From: DATAXI01 sp963756185
GTDB taxonomy: Bacteria; Verrucomicrobiota; Verrucomicrobiia; Chthoniobacterales; Chthoniobacteraceae
Assembly: GCA_963756185.1 (NCBI GenBank)
Contig: CAVWMS010000002.1
Location: forward strand, 248,001 to 312,000
Direction of reading: 5' to 3'
Length of the DNA: 64,000 bases
The translations under genes were made by a program, and so were the position numbers. Positions 45,250 to 54,700 of the stretch are shown here, piece by piece; within the stretch, counting starts at the first letter, position 1; every line of letters starts with the position of its first letter. The notes beneath the pieces were generated by a model that worked only from the letters and a program-made list of their open reading frames with translations, had not been told where the DNA came from and made no database searches.

Positions 45250-45834
45250 TCAGAGTTTCACAAACTTGCCGGTGTTGTAATCCAGTTCCCACCAGGAGAA
45301 AAACCCAAAAGGGAAGGTATCGGCGTCATTCCGGGAGCCGACCACCACCACCGTCCTGCCATCCATCCGGACTCGGCCACAGAGATCCATTGCTTCCACG
45401 ACCTCCTGGCGCAAATGCCGGATGAGCGCGGGAATCTCTTCAATCTGCGTCCGATAGCAGAATACCACGCGCATTTCTGCCCGTACGCACAGCACTTTCC
45501 AGAGGGAATATGCGATTTGATCCTCACGAGCGCTGTTCTCCAGCTCCATCACGATGGAGGGGAAGAGCCACCGCCTTTCACCCGGAGCAAACGCCATCAC
45601 GTCGAGTGCCAGGTACTCGCTCCGGTGGATTGGCAGCAAGTCCATAGCGTGTGCTTTCGCTGACGCCCTTAGCCCGATCTCTCTGCAAGCTTCGAAAACG
45701 CAGCCGGTCAATGCCGTCGTCCAAAGGCCAAGTTTCCCCGCCAACGAGGCGGATTTTAGCGGTTCGTGGAAATCCGCCTGCTGCGCTTGGCGTAGAAACG
45801 CAGATCGAAATTGCTCTGGAAGACCGGAACCCAT
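45250..45834 (-). CDS. Nuclease-like accessory protein of the DUF499 locus
   Basis: The product has 194 residues. The middle (SEYLALDVMAFAPGERRWLF, then SIVMELENSAREDQIAYSLW and KVLCVRAEMRVVFCYR) has the shape of a PD-(D/E)XK fold: Asp at the end of a strand, then an E-X-E strand, then a long helix. The usual lysine of E-X-K is absent. An N-terminal 40-residue helix region precedes it. No named family. Six bases separate it from the ART-like gene and nine from the DUF499 gene, so it is co-expressed with both. Confidence 0.55.
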   Translation of the reverse strand: MGSGLPEQFRSAFLRQAQQADFHEPLKSASLAGKLGLWTTALTGCVFEACREIGLRASAKAHAMDLLPIHRSEYLALDVMAFAPGERRWLFPSIVMELENSAREDQIAYSLWKVLCVRAEMRVVFCYRTQIEEIPALIRHLRQEVVEAMDLCGRVRMDGRTVVVVGSRNDADTFPFGFFSWWELDYNTGKFVKL

Positions 45835-45840
45835 GGAATT

Positions 45841-46776
45841 TCAGGTCAGGTCTATTTCCGAAGCGATATCTCTGCCGGCTGTCGGGTCAAGTTCGACGCC
45901 TGCCCAATCGTATATATACTCGACGGATTGCCGTTCTTTTTTCTCGATATCCCACAGATAGCGGTCCAATTGAGCCAACAGAGAAGAATGATCCATGGAC
46001 TGCCTGTCATAAGTCCCGAGCGCGCAAAACGGTTTAGCGTCCTCATCGATGTCTCCATAAATACGTGCTTTTGCATGCAACCGTTTGGCATCGAGTTCAC
46101 CTGCGAATGATTGACCGGCCGTGGAAACGCATTTGAGCTTGGCGAAGTCCGCAGTTGTAAATTTAACAGCGTAGATTACTCCGTACTTATGAGCCAGATA
46201 TGGCCTTCTGCACCTTCGCTTCAACGGTTGCAACGTCGCCAACTGGTTTCGCAGCCATTGCAGGTCAACCTCAATAACACGCTCACGTGGATAATCTGGG
46301 TCAAAGTTCTGCCGCATTTGCGTGATCTGATATACCATGTGTTCTTTGCGCGTGGCCTGGCTCCTCAAATAGGTTTGTAATTCGATGAAGCATCGCCAGA
46401 GGGCGTAAACCGTTTCGCCGCCAGCCCAATCCCTCATGGCATATCCAAGGCATCGCCATGGCGTTTCTCGGAAATAAACTGCATTTTCCCCTTCCGGCCG
46501 AAGCCGACGAAGTGAATACGCCGTGAGATCAGAAAGGGCACCCGATTCGCCATACCAATTCATGCTGCCGAAGATACGAACGACACACTCAATGTCTTCC
46601 CGGCTGGCAATCGCTGGTTTCCAGCGCAGTCCCTCGCGATCAATGGCGCGTTCAAAAGAAGAGGAGGTTCCATGATATTGAACCCACGAATCCGATTCGA
46701 TTTCCTCCGGGAAAATCGAGGTTCGCCCGCGTAAATCGTCAAAGTGGTATTCGAATGTTGGAACCTTATCCATCAC
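45841..46776 (-). CDS. ADP-ribosyltransferase-like protein of the DUF499 locus
   Basis: The product has 311 residues. WVQYHGTSSSFERAIDREGL near 32-51 is the classic opening of ART-fold enzymes (the His of HGT and a following helix). Next come NAVYFRETPWRCLGYAMRDW (strand, helix) and a final HKYGVIYAVKFTTADF strand. The third catalytic acid is not certain; GGE near 118-120 is one candidate. ART-fold proteins transfer ADP-ribose or remove RNA 2'-phosphates. Here the likely role is an effector or toxin of the surrounding defence operon. The ATG overlaps the methylase stop (ATGA). Confidence 0.55.
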   Translation of the reverse strand: MMDKVPTFEYHFDDLRGRTSIFPEEIESDSWVQYHGTSSSFERAIDREGLRWKPAIASREDIECVVRIFGSMNWYGESGALSDLTAYSLRRLRPEGENAVYFRETPWRCLGYAMRDWAGGETVYALWRCFIELQTYLRSQATRKEHMVYQITQMRQNFDPDYPRERVIEVDLQWLRNQLATLQPLKRRCRRPYLAHKYGVIYAVKFTTADFAKLKCVSTAGQSFAGELDAKRLHAKARIYGDIDEDAKPFCALGTYDRQSMDHSSLLAQLDRYLWDIEKKERQSVEYIYDWAGVELDPTAGRDIASEIDLT

Positions 46777-49700
46777 AGCCCGAGGCCCTTTTTGCGCGCC
46801 AGTACGCCGTCCACCCAGCGCTTTTCGTCGGTTTTGAGTGGGTAGAGGGCGGAGAGGGCTTGGGCGAGGCGCCAGAATCTTGCGTCACGACCGGCGCCGT
46901 CGTCCACGAGGAAGCGTTTCAGCGCCTCGCCGCGTCCGGCGGCGAAGAGGATCATGCTCTGGTGGATGCGGTCGAGTGTCGTTTCGCCCATCGTGCTGAC
47001 GGTCTTCTCCGCCCATGCCTCCTCTGTCACACCCTCCTGCGCCAGCGCGGCAAAGAGATCGAGTTGTGGTGACTTTTTCTTTACTCGTCCGGACGACACT
47101 TCAGCCTGCTCTTTGCCAAGGAGATACGCCGCGCGCTCGGCCACAGGCAGTAGCCGGGCCGTTTCCCCGCTGACTTCGACCACATGGCGCAAGTCCTCCA
47201 AAGGTGCGCCGAGACCCTGCGCAATCTTTCGGGCCGCGTCATACTCCAGGGAGAAGCCCTTCTTCTTCTTACCCTTCTTCGAATCCTCTTCTTCGTCCGT
47301 CTCGTCCTCTTCTTCCTCTTCATTTTCGGTTGCCTTGCTTGGCGCAGCAAGTGTCCAGAGCCACATCGCCGTAATTCGCGCATCTGGTTCGAACCCCTCT
47401 GTGTCAGCTCCCTCAAATATCATCGAGAGCGCCTCGCGCGAAACCGCAGCCCAGACGTGTTCGAGATAATCTTTCAACGGAACGGCCTCACCGTTCGGCT
47501 TCTCGACAGTGGCATAGCGGGAAAATATCTCCAAGGCAGGGCCAAGGCACGCGAAGATGGCATCTGCGCCGACTACACCTTCGTCGGCTAGACGTGGCAT
47601 CCAATGGTGTATGCGTTGAGGAAGCTCCTGTAAAACATCTCGCCAATCCCCAACATGGGAACCATGATCTGTTCCGATAAGCTTTTCGCGTGGCCGGCAG
47701 ACGAGATGGACCGAGGAGGCGAGCGCAGCAGAGCCTTTTGCTCTCAAACGTGAACCCATCTCGGTATCGATTGGCCAAGAGCCAGTTATTATCCACCCGG
47801 CGTCAACAATTGCTTGCAGGAGGCTTTCCCAACCTGACGTGCTTTTGTGGGCGAAGACAACCACACCTACACCTGCGGATCGCAATACCCTGTTTCCCTC
47901 CGATAGGCATTTAGTCATCGTTTTCTCAAAATAGGCACGATCTTTTGATTTTTGATCGTCCAGAATACATTCGCGCGACTCGTCGAGACTGGCGTCAAAA
48001 TGCGGGACCGAGCGCTTGAGCCATGCGAGAAAAAATTTCGAGAGGTCTGCGTACGGGACGGCATCGTAGTATGGCGGGTCCGTAATGAACCCGTCCGCAA
48101 CATCATCCGGCAGAGGATGTGCATCGGCGGAACAATGATTCACTTGCCCGGGAACAGGCAGCCGGCTTGCGATGAGGTTTTCAAGACAACTGAGCATTCT
48201 CCGGAGCGCAGACTCAGGTGAACCGCCCGCCGCTGCCAATGGGTTCACCTCGCCGAAATCCATTATAATCTGGATTGCCCATCGGACGAATACATGTGCG
48301 GTATTCGGGGTACTCAATTGCCAAGCACACAAACTGCAATTCAGATCGGCCAGCCGGTCAACGAGAAGACCAAGGCAAGCGCCGACTGCTTCGGCCAAAG
48401 CCGAGTCTTTAATTGTGGCGGTGTATTCTCGAGCAAGTCGGGCATATGTCGTCAGTGAAAGCAACTGACGGGGCGTAAATAGATCGGCGAACGTATCCAT
48501 CCCGAATGCTTTCTGGCCAAACGCTCGACCCGCTCCTCGTCCCCCACCCTCCGGTGTCTTTTCCGTCGGCAGCAGGGGCAACTTTGCTTTGTGCTTAGCA
48601 AGCCGAGAGTCCAGTTCCGCAGAAGCCGCGCGCGCTTGTTGAAGATCGCGTTGATTTGAAACGCGATATCGCCGACCGGACACCTCTTCGCGGGTCAAGA
48701 CTACACAATACAGGCGCGCATCGTTCGTACCTCCCTTCCTTTGTTTAAGCTGTGCTCGCACCCTGGCGGCAAGTGTCGTAAATCCTGTTACCGGGCAGGT
48801 TGCGCTGGTTCCTTTCACGGTGCCCGGCTCCACCGTCGATTCTTTATCCGGTTCGAAAATTTCGATCAGAGGCCGTCTTACCTTCCGCTTTGAACCATCA
48901 TGGTAGGTGACTTCTACAATCTCAGTCCTGACAACTCCGCGCTTGTCTCTGCACCAACGTAATGCACGTCGATTAGGCGATTTCTTCGCCAGCCAAAGGG
49001 TACGCATGAGAGGGACTTCCACGGGATATTGTTCTCTGTCAGCGGGCGCTTCTGACAAAATCGTTCTGGCCCATAGGTATGCGATCGGAGTTGAACCATC
49101 ATCGTCCGGAAGAAAGAACTTGCCCAGTTCTCGCCTTGCTTGTTCCTGGATCCAATCAACACCCTTTCTGACCTCCTCTAAGAGCCTTGTACCATGCTTC
49201 GAAGCGTGCTCCAAAACGACCTTACATATCGCAATAGCCACGGGATTGAGGTCGCTGGCGAACACATCTGCACCGATGCGTAATGCCTCCAACGGTATTG
49301 CGCCTCCGCCCGAAAACGGGTCGACTACGAGTGGTCGTGTGCCGGGTGCACCGCCTAATCCCTCATGTGCGGCTTGGGTGACAGTACGACTTGTTTCGAG
49401 AAACTCATCGATTGTAGAGTTGTCCCAATTGGCAAAATCGGCGATAAAATCAAGCAGGGCACCACGTAACTGCAGAGGATCGTCGTAGAGAGACGGGTTG
49501 CGCCGGGCTTTTTCGAATCGCAGTCGGCTTTCTGCGCTTAGCAAAGACTGGCGATCATGATTCGTCCATGCCAGCATCTCCTTTCGCGCTGCTTTCGTAA
49601 ATGTTTCGGGACAGCATTCATCCGCAGGGTCCGGCCAAAGTGCTGCACATATCACGGCGCGACAGGCGGCTAGCGGCCGCGCGGCAGGATATATATGGAG

Positions 49701-49802
49701 CTTAGGAATATGTCCGCACCGACTGTCCTTCTCATTGCGCGCATGCTCGGAAATGCGCCGTATCGGCAGATCAACTTCAATCAAACGCTTTGGATAGTTC
49801 AT
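46773..49802 (-). CDS. DUF1156 DNA adenine methylase
   Basis: The product has 1009 residues from an ATG at 49802; the frame is open 204 nt further upstream but only with poor sequence, and this start overlaps the NYN stop by four bases. The opening KRLIEVDLPIRRISEHARNE and RPLAACRAVICAALW are the DUF1156 signature. SAM-binding motif I is VVDPFSGGGAIPLEAL (about 158-173), and motif IV is FITDPPYYDAV (about 572). A charged Glu/Lys-rich linker lies around 820-850. DUF1156 methylases modify DNA in defence loci with a DUF499 ATPase and a helicase, as here. Confidence 0.85.
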   Translation of the reverse strand: MNYPKRLIEVDLPIRRISEHARNEKDSRCGHIPKLHIYPAARPLAACRAVICAALWPDPADECCPETFTKAARKEMLAWTNHDRQSLLSAESRLRFEKARRNPSLYDDPLQLRGALLDFIADFANWDNSTIDEFLETSRTVTQAAHEGLGGAPGTRPLVVDPFSGGGAIPLEALRIGADVFASDLNPVAIAICKVVLEHASKHGTRLLEEVRKGVDWIQEQARRELGKFFLPDDDGSTPIAYLWARTILSEAPADREQYPVEVPLMRTLWLAKKSPNRRALRWCRDKRGVVRTEIVEVTYHDGSKRKVRRPLIEIFEPDKESTVEPGTVKGTSATCPVTGFTTLAARVRAQLKQRKGGTNDARLYCVVLTREEVSGRRYRVSNQRDLQQARAASAELDSRLAKHKAKLPLLPTEKTPEGGGRGAGRAFGQKAFGMDTFADLFTPRQLLSLTTYARLAREYTATIKDSALAEAVGACLGLLVDRLADLNCSLCAWQLSTPNTAHVFVRWAIQIIMDFGEVNPLAAAGGSPESALRRMLSCLENLIASRLPVPGQVNHCSADAHPLPDDVADGFITDPPYYDAVPYADLSKFFLAWLKRSVPHFDASLDESRECILDDQKSKDRAYFEKTMTKCLSEGNRVLRSAGVGVVVFAHKSTSGWESLLQAIVDAGWIITGSWPIDTEMGSRLRAKGSAALASSVHLVCRPREKLIGTDHGSHVGDWRDVLQELPQRIHHWMPRLADEGVVGADAIFACLGPALEIFSRYATVEKPNGEAVPLKDYLEHVWAAVSREALSMIFEGADTEGFEPDARITAMWLWTLAAPSKATENEEEEEDETDEEEDSKKGKKKKGFSLEYDAARKIAQGLGAPLEDLRHVVEVSGETARLLPVAERAAYLLGKEQAEVSSGRVKKKSPQLDLFAALAQEGVTEEAWAEKTVSTMGETTLDRIHQSMILFAAGRGEALKRFLVDDGAGRDARFWRLAQALSALYPLKTDEKRWVDGVLARKKGLGL

Positions 49803-50434
49803 CGCAATGGGGCCACAACCCTGGCGGCTACAGGATGCGGTACCTTGACGCCGCCGCGATGCAGGTGGTATGTGCCGCCCTTCAGAAAGGTGATAGAGTA
49901 GTAGTACGGATCGAGAAGCTTTACCGAAAGGTTGGGGAATTTCGCGGCAAGCCGCGGGTAGCAGCCGTTCAAAGTCGGCTTCCATGACCAGAGTTTTACC
50001 TCCCACCCCTTCTTTAGAGCCCTTTCAATTTGCCCGCGAAATCCGGTTCCAAAATCAGACTCGCTTCCATCTCCGGTAGCGATGATCAGACTGTGATCTC
50101 GTGGATCATTATCGAGCATGCAATTCGCGATCTTAAGATGGAGCAATTCGTCCACGCCCTGCTCCCGTGTGCCTCCGTCGTCTTTCTCAATGCGATGAAG
50201 AAGATCGGTGCTGAACCCTTCATTCCGAGCAAACTTCCAAAGTTCAGCACACGCCGGTGGCACCGATCCCGCCAGTATCGCCTCCTTAACCTGACTGCCT
50301 TGAGTCAGGAGCTGGAATAAGTTGTGCCAGTATATGCGAAATGCGGCCCAATGGGCTGTTGGCTCATTCACTTTGCGAAGGTCGTTGGCTCCCCCCCAAA
50401 TGTTCGAATTATCGAAAAACAAGTGTGATTTCAT
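49799..50434 (-). CDS. NYN-domain (PIN-like) RNase
   Basis: The product has 211 residues. LFFDNSNIWGGANDL at 5-19 is the NYN/PIN-like start with the first catalytic Asp. KIANCMLDNDPRDHSLIIAT and GDGSESDFGTGFRGQIERAL then carry the further acids. A C-terminal 60-residue beta part follows. NYN enzymes cut RNA or act as structure-specific nucleases. In defence loci they serve as effectors. The gene is 3 bp downstream of the 440-residue gene and overlaps the methylase start, so all are one transcript. Confidence 0.75.
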   Translation of the reverse strand: MKSHLFFDNSNIWGGANDLRKVNEPTAHWAAFRIYWHNLFQLLTQGSQVKEAILAGSVPPACAELWKFARNEGFSTDLLHRIEKDDGGTREQGVDELLHLKIANCMLDNDPRDHSLIIATGDGSESDFGTGFRGQIERALKKGWEVKLWSWKPTLNGCYPRLAAKFPNLSVKLLDPYYYSITFLKGGTYHLHRGGVKVPHPVAARVVAPLR

Positions 50435-50437
50435 GGT

Positions 50438-51760
50438 TTAGCTTGCTTTTGGGTTTGAACGCGCTGCATCGAATTCCTCGTGGAAGACATCCAAGTTTGG
50501 GAAAGCCGCTTTGGCGGCCTTGATGAAGGCTTCGCTTTGCAGTGACTCGTAGGTGACGGCCTTGAAGACGGCCTCGACTTTCATATCCTGGAGGAGCCGC
50601 TCGGGGTTGCCAAAGGCCTGGGCGATCTCGGATTTCAACTGACGGCGAAGTGCGTTTTCGTCCGGGCTTTGGCCAAGGAATTTCTTCCAACGGGCGGGAT
50701 AGCTCTGTTTTATCGCGGGAAAGAGGGCTTCGACGAGGGTTGCCTGGTTGCACTCGATGATCTCCTTGAGCCTCGTCCGCACGGCGGTCTTGAATACCTC
50801 GACCTTTGCCTGGAGTTCCGTCACCCGGGTCTTGAAGGCATCCTTGTTCTCGCGCAGGATCGCGGTGCCGTAGCCGCGGATGTGGCAGAGGAATTCCTCC
50901 TCGATTTTCTTGCGCTCATCGGTGAGTTGTCTCTCGCTGTGGGGTGGCCCCGGTGCCGCCTTGGACACCGTGGGCGGAATAAGTTCGGGCTGTGCATTGC
51001 CGCTCTTTTTTTCCGCAGGCTTGGGATCGACTTTGAAGACATCCTCGGAGCCGATGACCTTGAAGGTGCTCTTGAGCCGGGCCTTCATGTTCTCGTCCTT
51101 CGCCAGCCCCATGAGTTCGCTCGGGATCGAAGCGGTTTTCCGGGAGATATAGCACCCCTGGAGGCTAAGCTCGACGAACTCGAAACGGGAGTTGAACACG
51201 CGCACCTTCCGGGCGAGATCGAATCGTTGGGGCGGATTCCGCTTGAGGTCCTGAGAGACGCGCTCGACTGCCGCGGGTTTCACCGCGTCGAGGCCGATGG
51301 TCCGATTTTCCGGCGCGACGCCCTCGACGGTAAGGCCGAGATCAGCGGCTATTTCCGTGGGGACCGTGCGCAGGCAGACGCCGTTGGGCTGATTGGATGG
51401 GCGTTTGTCGTTTTCTACGAGCAGTGGGGTCGGGCTATAAACCATGGTGGTTCCGTCGGCTACCAGCAGGCCGATCCGCACACCTTGCTGGTGATGACAG
51501 ACCAGGGCGCCATGGCCGGCGGCGATTTTCTCCAAGCCGCGCAATCCCTCGATGGTGCCGTATCCGAGGCGGCAAATCTCGGGGTCCACGTCCAAGACGA
51601 CGGAAACGGCATCACCAGGCAACCGCGACCATGCCCGGCCGATGGCGAGCGCAAGGGGTTCGGTGATTCCAGGGGCAACGAAGACGACGCGCTGTGCTGC
51701 TGCATCAATCGCGGTGATCAACGTCGCCTCGTTGATGTTGATGACGGATTCGGGAGGCAT
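50438..51760 (-). CDS. Unknown protein of the DUF499 locus, PLD-like N-terminus possible
   Basis: The product has 440 residues. The first 200 form an alpha/beta part with AAQRVVFVAPGITEPLALAI and HHQQGVRIGLLVADGTTMVY, resembling the HxK region of phospholipase D-like nucleases with an altered motif. The second half is helical and charged (about 260-420; LTDERKKIEEEFLCHIRGYG, LRRQLKSEIAQAFGNPERLL). It follows the helicase by 29 bp and leads into the NYN gene. The gene is often paired with SNF2-DUF3883 helicases, so it may be a helicase partner. No named family. Confidence 0.55.
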   Translation of the reverse strand: MPPESVININEATLITAIDAAAQRVVFVAPGITEPLALAIGRAWSRLPGDAVSVVLDVDPEICRLGYGTIEGLRGLEKIAAGHGALVCHHQQGVRIGLLVADGTTMVYSPTPLLVENDKRPSNQPNGVCLRTVPTEIAADLGLTVEGVAPENRTIGLDAVKPAAVERVSQDLKRNPPQRFDLARKVRVFNSRFEFVELSLQGCYISRKTASIPSELMGLAKDENMKARLKSTFKVIGSEDVFKVDPKPAEKKSGNAQPELIPPTVSKAAPGPPHSERQLTDERKKIEEEFLCHIRGYGTAILRENKDAFKTRVTELQAKVEVFKTAVRTRLKEIIECNQATLVEALFPAIKQSYPARWKKFLGQSPDENALRRQLKSEIAQAFGNPERLLQDMKVEAVFKAVTYESLQSEAFIKAAKAAFPNLDVFHEEFDAARSNPKAS

Positions 51761-51789
51761 CGCTTAGGGTTTCTGAGGGCGTCCCAAGT

Positions 51790-54700
51790 TTAAGATTTCG
51801 CTCCGCCATATTCGGGCGGGTCTTCGTGGATAACAACAGGATGCTCGAAAGAGTCCAGCCGCAGCCTGTAATGTTCGACCTTCACGATAGCCTGCCAATC
51901 AAGTTTTGCCGGGTCGCGGAAAATGTTTAGCGTGGGCGTGGAGGCGCAGTGGGTGACGACGTAGAGCCAGTAGTCGTGGCCCAATCGCTGGGCGGTCTTG
52001 TATTCATTGCTGGTGAGGGCGATGTCGCCGGTATCTGAGCGGCCCTTCACTTCGATGAAGCGCACGTCGATGGCGGTCTGCGGGTCCTCGGGGTGCGGCC
52101 TGCGGGAGATGAGGTCGAAGCCGCGGTTGTCGGCCTCTACGCTCTCGACTACGCGGCCCTCGGCCATTTCGTGGGCGATAACGAAATCGACGGCGATGCG
52201 CTCGATCTCCGGGTCGCTGACCATGGGGGCGATGGCGGGCGCCGCACGGTCTGGGTGAGGGAGAACCCATGCGCGGCCAAGATGCTGGATGTCGCCGATG
52301 GAGCACTGCCGCTCTTGCTCTAGCTCCTGGCGGCGAGTCTGAAGGCGGTGATCGAGTTCGAGGAGCTTGTCCTCGGAGATTTTGATACGCCCGTCCAACC
52401 CCGACTCGACTGAACCGGCTTCCTTTTGCGTCACGAGGTCGGCCAGGATGTGGTTCTCACGGTCGATGATGGCGCAGAGGCTAATCTCGATGTGCCGAAG
52501 AATAGTGCTGGTCTGCTTTTCCCGTTCCAGACGGCTTTCCTCCAGCATGGGCTGGAGCGCCTGCTCCAGCAGCGCAGCCTCCACCGCATGACGGTCGGGC
52601 AGCCCAGTGTCATCTGGAACGGTCTCTGCCGTGTCGGCGGCGGCGAGGTCGAGGAAGATGGTCGGCTGCTTGACGCTGAGCGTTCCGTCCAATTCCGCCA
52701 GCATCACAAAGATCCGTTTGTTTAGCATATTGCCACGGCCGTCATAGATCGCCGCAGTGAATACATCGAGTCGGGCCGGCAACTTTCGCTGGAGATCGAA
52801 AAAGACGGCGCCGCGGGCAAGATGATCGCGGACTTGTTCGGCGACATCCTCCCGGACGGATTCAAAGAGCGGATGCCCAGGCGTGACCCATTCGAGGGTT
52901 GGGTCCTGTAGAAGCAGCGCTTTGTCGAAAGTGATCTGGCCGTACTCTCGCCCAAGCTTGCCGAAACGGTTTTCGAGCCGCTCGCCAATGGGCCACAAAT
53001 TGCGCGGTACCCTGCCGATGCGGTAGCGGCGTTCGCCTTGTTTGAGCGGCTTTGGGGTGACGCCGGTTAGCGGTCCGGCCTGGAGGAAGAAATCCTCGAT
53101 GACTTCGGGGACCAAACGCCGCTCACGAGCCTCAGCAGTTTTGCCGACGATGGCGGACAGGTTGAGTTCCCGCTTGGCGAGACCTTCGAGGGTGGAATTC
53201 GTAATGCTGGCAAAGCGCCGGGTATCGACCTGCTCGACGATGCGCTGCTTGATCAATTCCTCCGTCATTTGATTGTGCGCGTACATGTCGCGCAGCATTT
53301 TCTCTAGCTGGTTGGACGGGAACACGTCGCCGAGGACGTTGAAAATCTTCCCGGTGCGTTTGGGATCGAGGTCCTCCTGAATGGCCTCGATGCGCTCGAA
53401 AAGTTTGTGCAGAACGCGGCCCTCGCGGGTGTTGGTGGAAACAAAGTTGAAAATGAGACAGTCCTTTTCCTGGCCGTACCTGTGGATACGGCCCATGCGC
53501 TGCTCCAAGCGCACGGGATTCCATGGAATATCGTAATTCACCATGAGCCAGCAGAACTGAAGGTTGATGCCTTCGCCCGCCGCCTCGGTCGCGCCAAGCA
53601 CCTGGGCTGACTCCCGGAACTCGCGCTCGGCAAAAATGCGTGTGCCAAGACTGTCGCGGTCGCCGACTTTCATCCCGCCGTGAATCTGGGTGAGCGAGAG
53701 TCCCCATTCGCGCAGTTTGCCAAGTGGACGATGCTCTTTCCCGTCTCCCGCCAGAAAGTCGAGCGTGTCCTTGTGCTCGGTGAAGATGAGCAGCTTCATC
53801 TTCGAGTCGGCAAACACCCCCTGTGTGGTTAGCAACTCTTTCAACGCGACCAGCTTCGTTTCGATCTCTTTGGCTTCGAGGGTCCGGGCATGGTCGATGA
53901 GCTTGGTGAGTTCCGCGATTTCCTCGCGCAGCGCGACGGGATCGACCGAAGCCACGACATCCTCTAATTGCGAGATGATTTCCTGCTGCTCTTCATCGGG
54001 AAGGTCTTCAAAATCCTCGGGCAGCCGCTTCTGCATTTGATCCCTGCGGTAGCCTTCCGGGTCGGCCAGGATGCGTTCGCGCTTTTCCTTCATCCGCTCA
54101 AGGCTGCGCCGCACCGCATATAGACTGGAGGCGAATCGTCGCTGGAGCATGGCCATGGTGAACGCGAGGGCGCGCCCTCGGGCGGAGTCGTCACTCGCCG
54201 CTTTGATGGATTGATCCTCAACGTAGCGCGTCAGCGCGTCGTAAAAATCGAGTTCCTCCTCGGAAATCTGAAAGTCGCTTGTGCGGACGATGCGCTTGGT
54301 GAATAGCATCTTTACCTTCCCGGTTTCCGGGTCGGGGAACGTGACGAGCGCCTCCTTGACGCGGCGGAGGTAGAAGGGTGCTTCGTGGCGCTCCATCGCG
54401 TCCTCCAGGCTTTTCACATCGCCGTACACATCGCGATCCAGGAGCTGCAAAAAGAGGCTGAAGTTTTCAGGGTCACCCTTGTGCGGCGTGGCCGTCATCA
54501 AAAGGTAATGATCCGTCATCTGCGACAGCGCTTCGCCAAGCTGGTAGGCGAGGGTTTTGCGCTCCGAGGTGTAGGCGCTCATCTTGTGGGCCTCGTCCAC
54601 AATCACAAGGTCCCACCGGCTGCGCAGCAGGCTTTCCTTGGCGTCATCGACACGAGAAACCCAGGAGACGGAGGTGACGACCTGATTCTTGTCCTGCCAA

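Noticed and set aside
46954..47469. Ser-rich 171-codon plus frame
   Set aside because: It is antisense to the Glu/Lys-rich linker of the DUF1156 methylase, which explains the serine runs.
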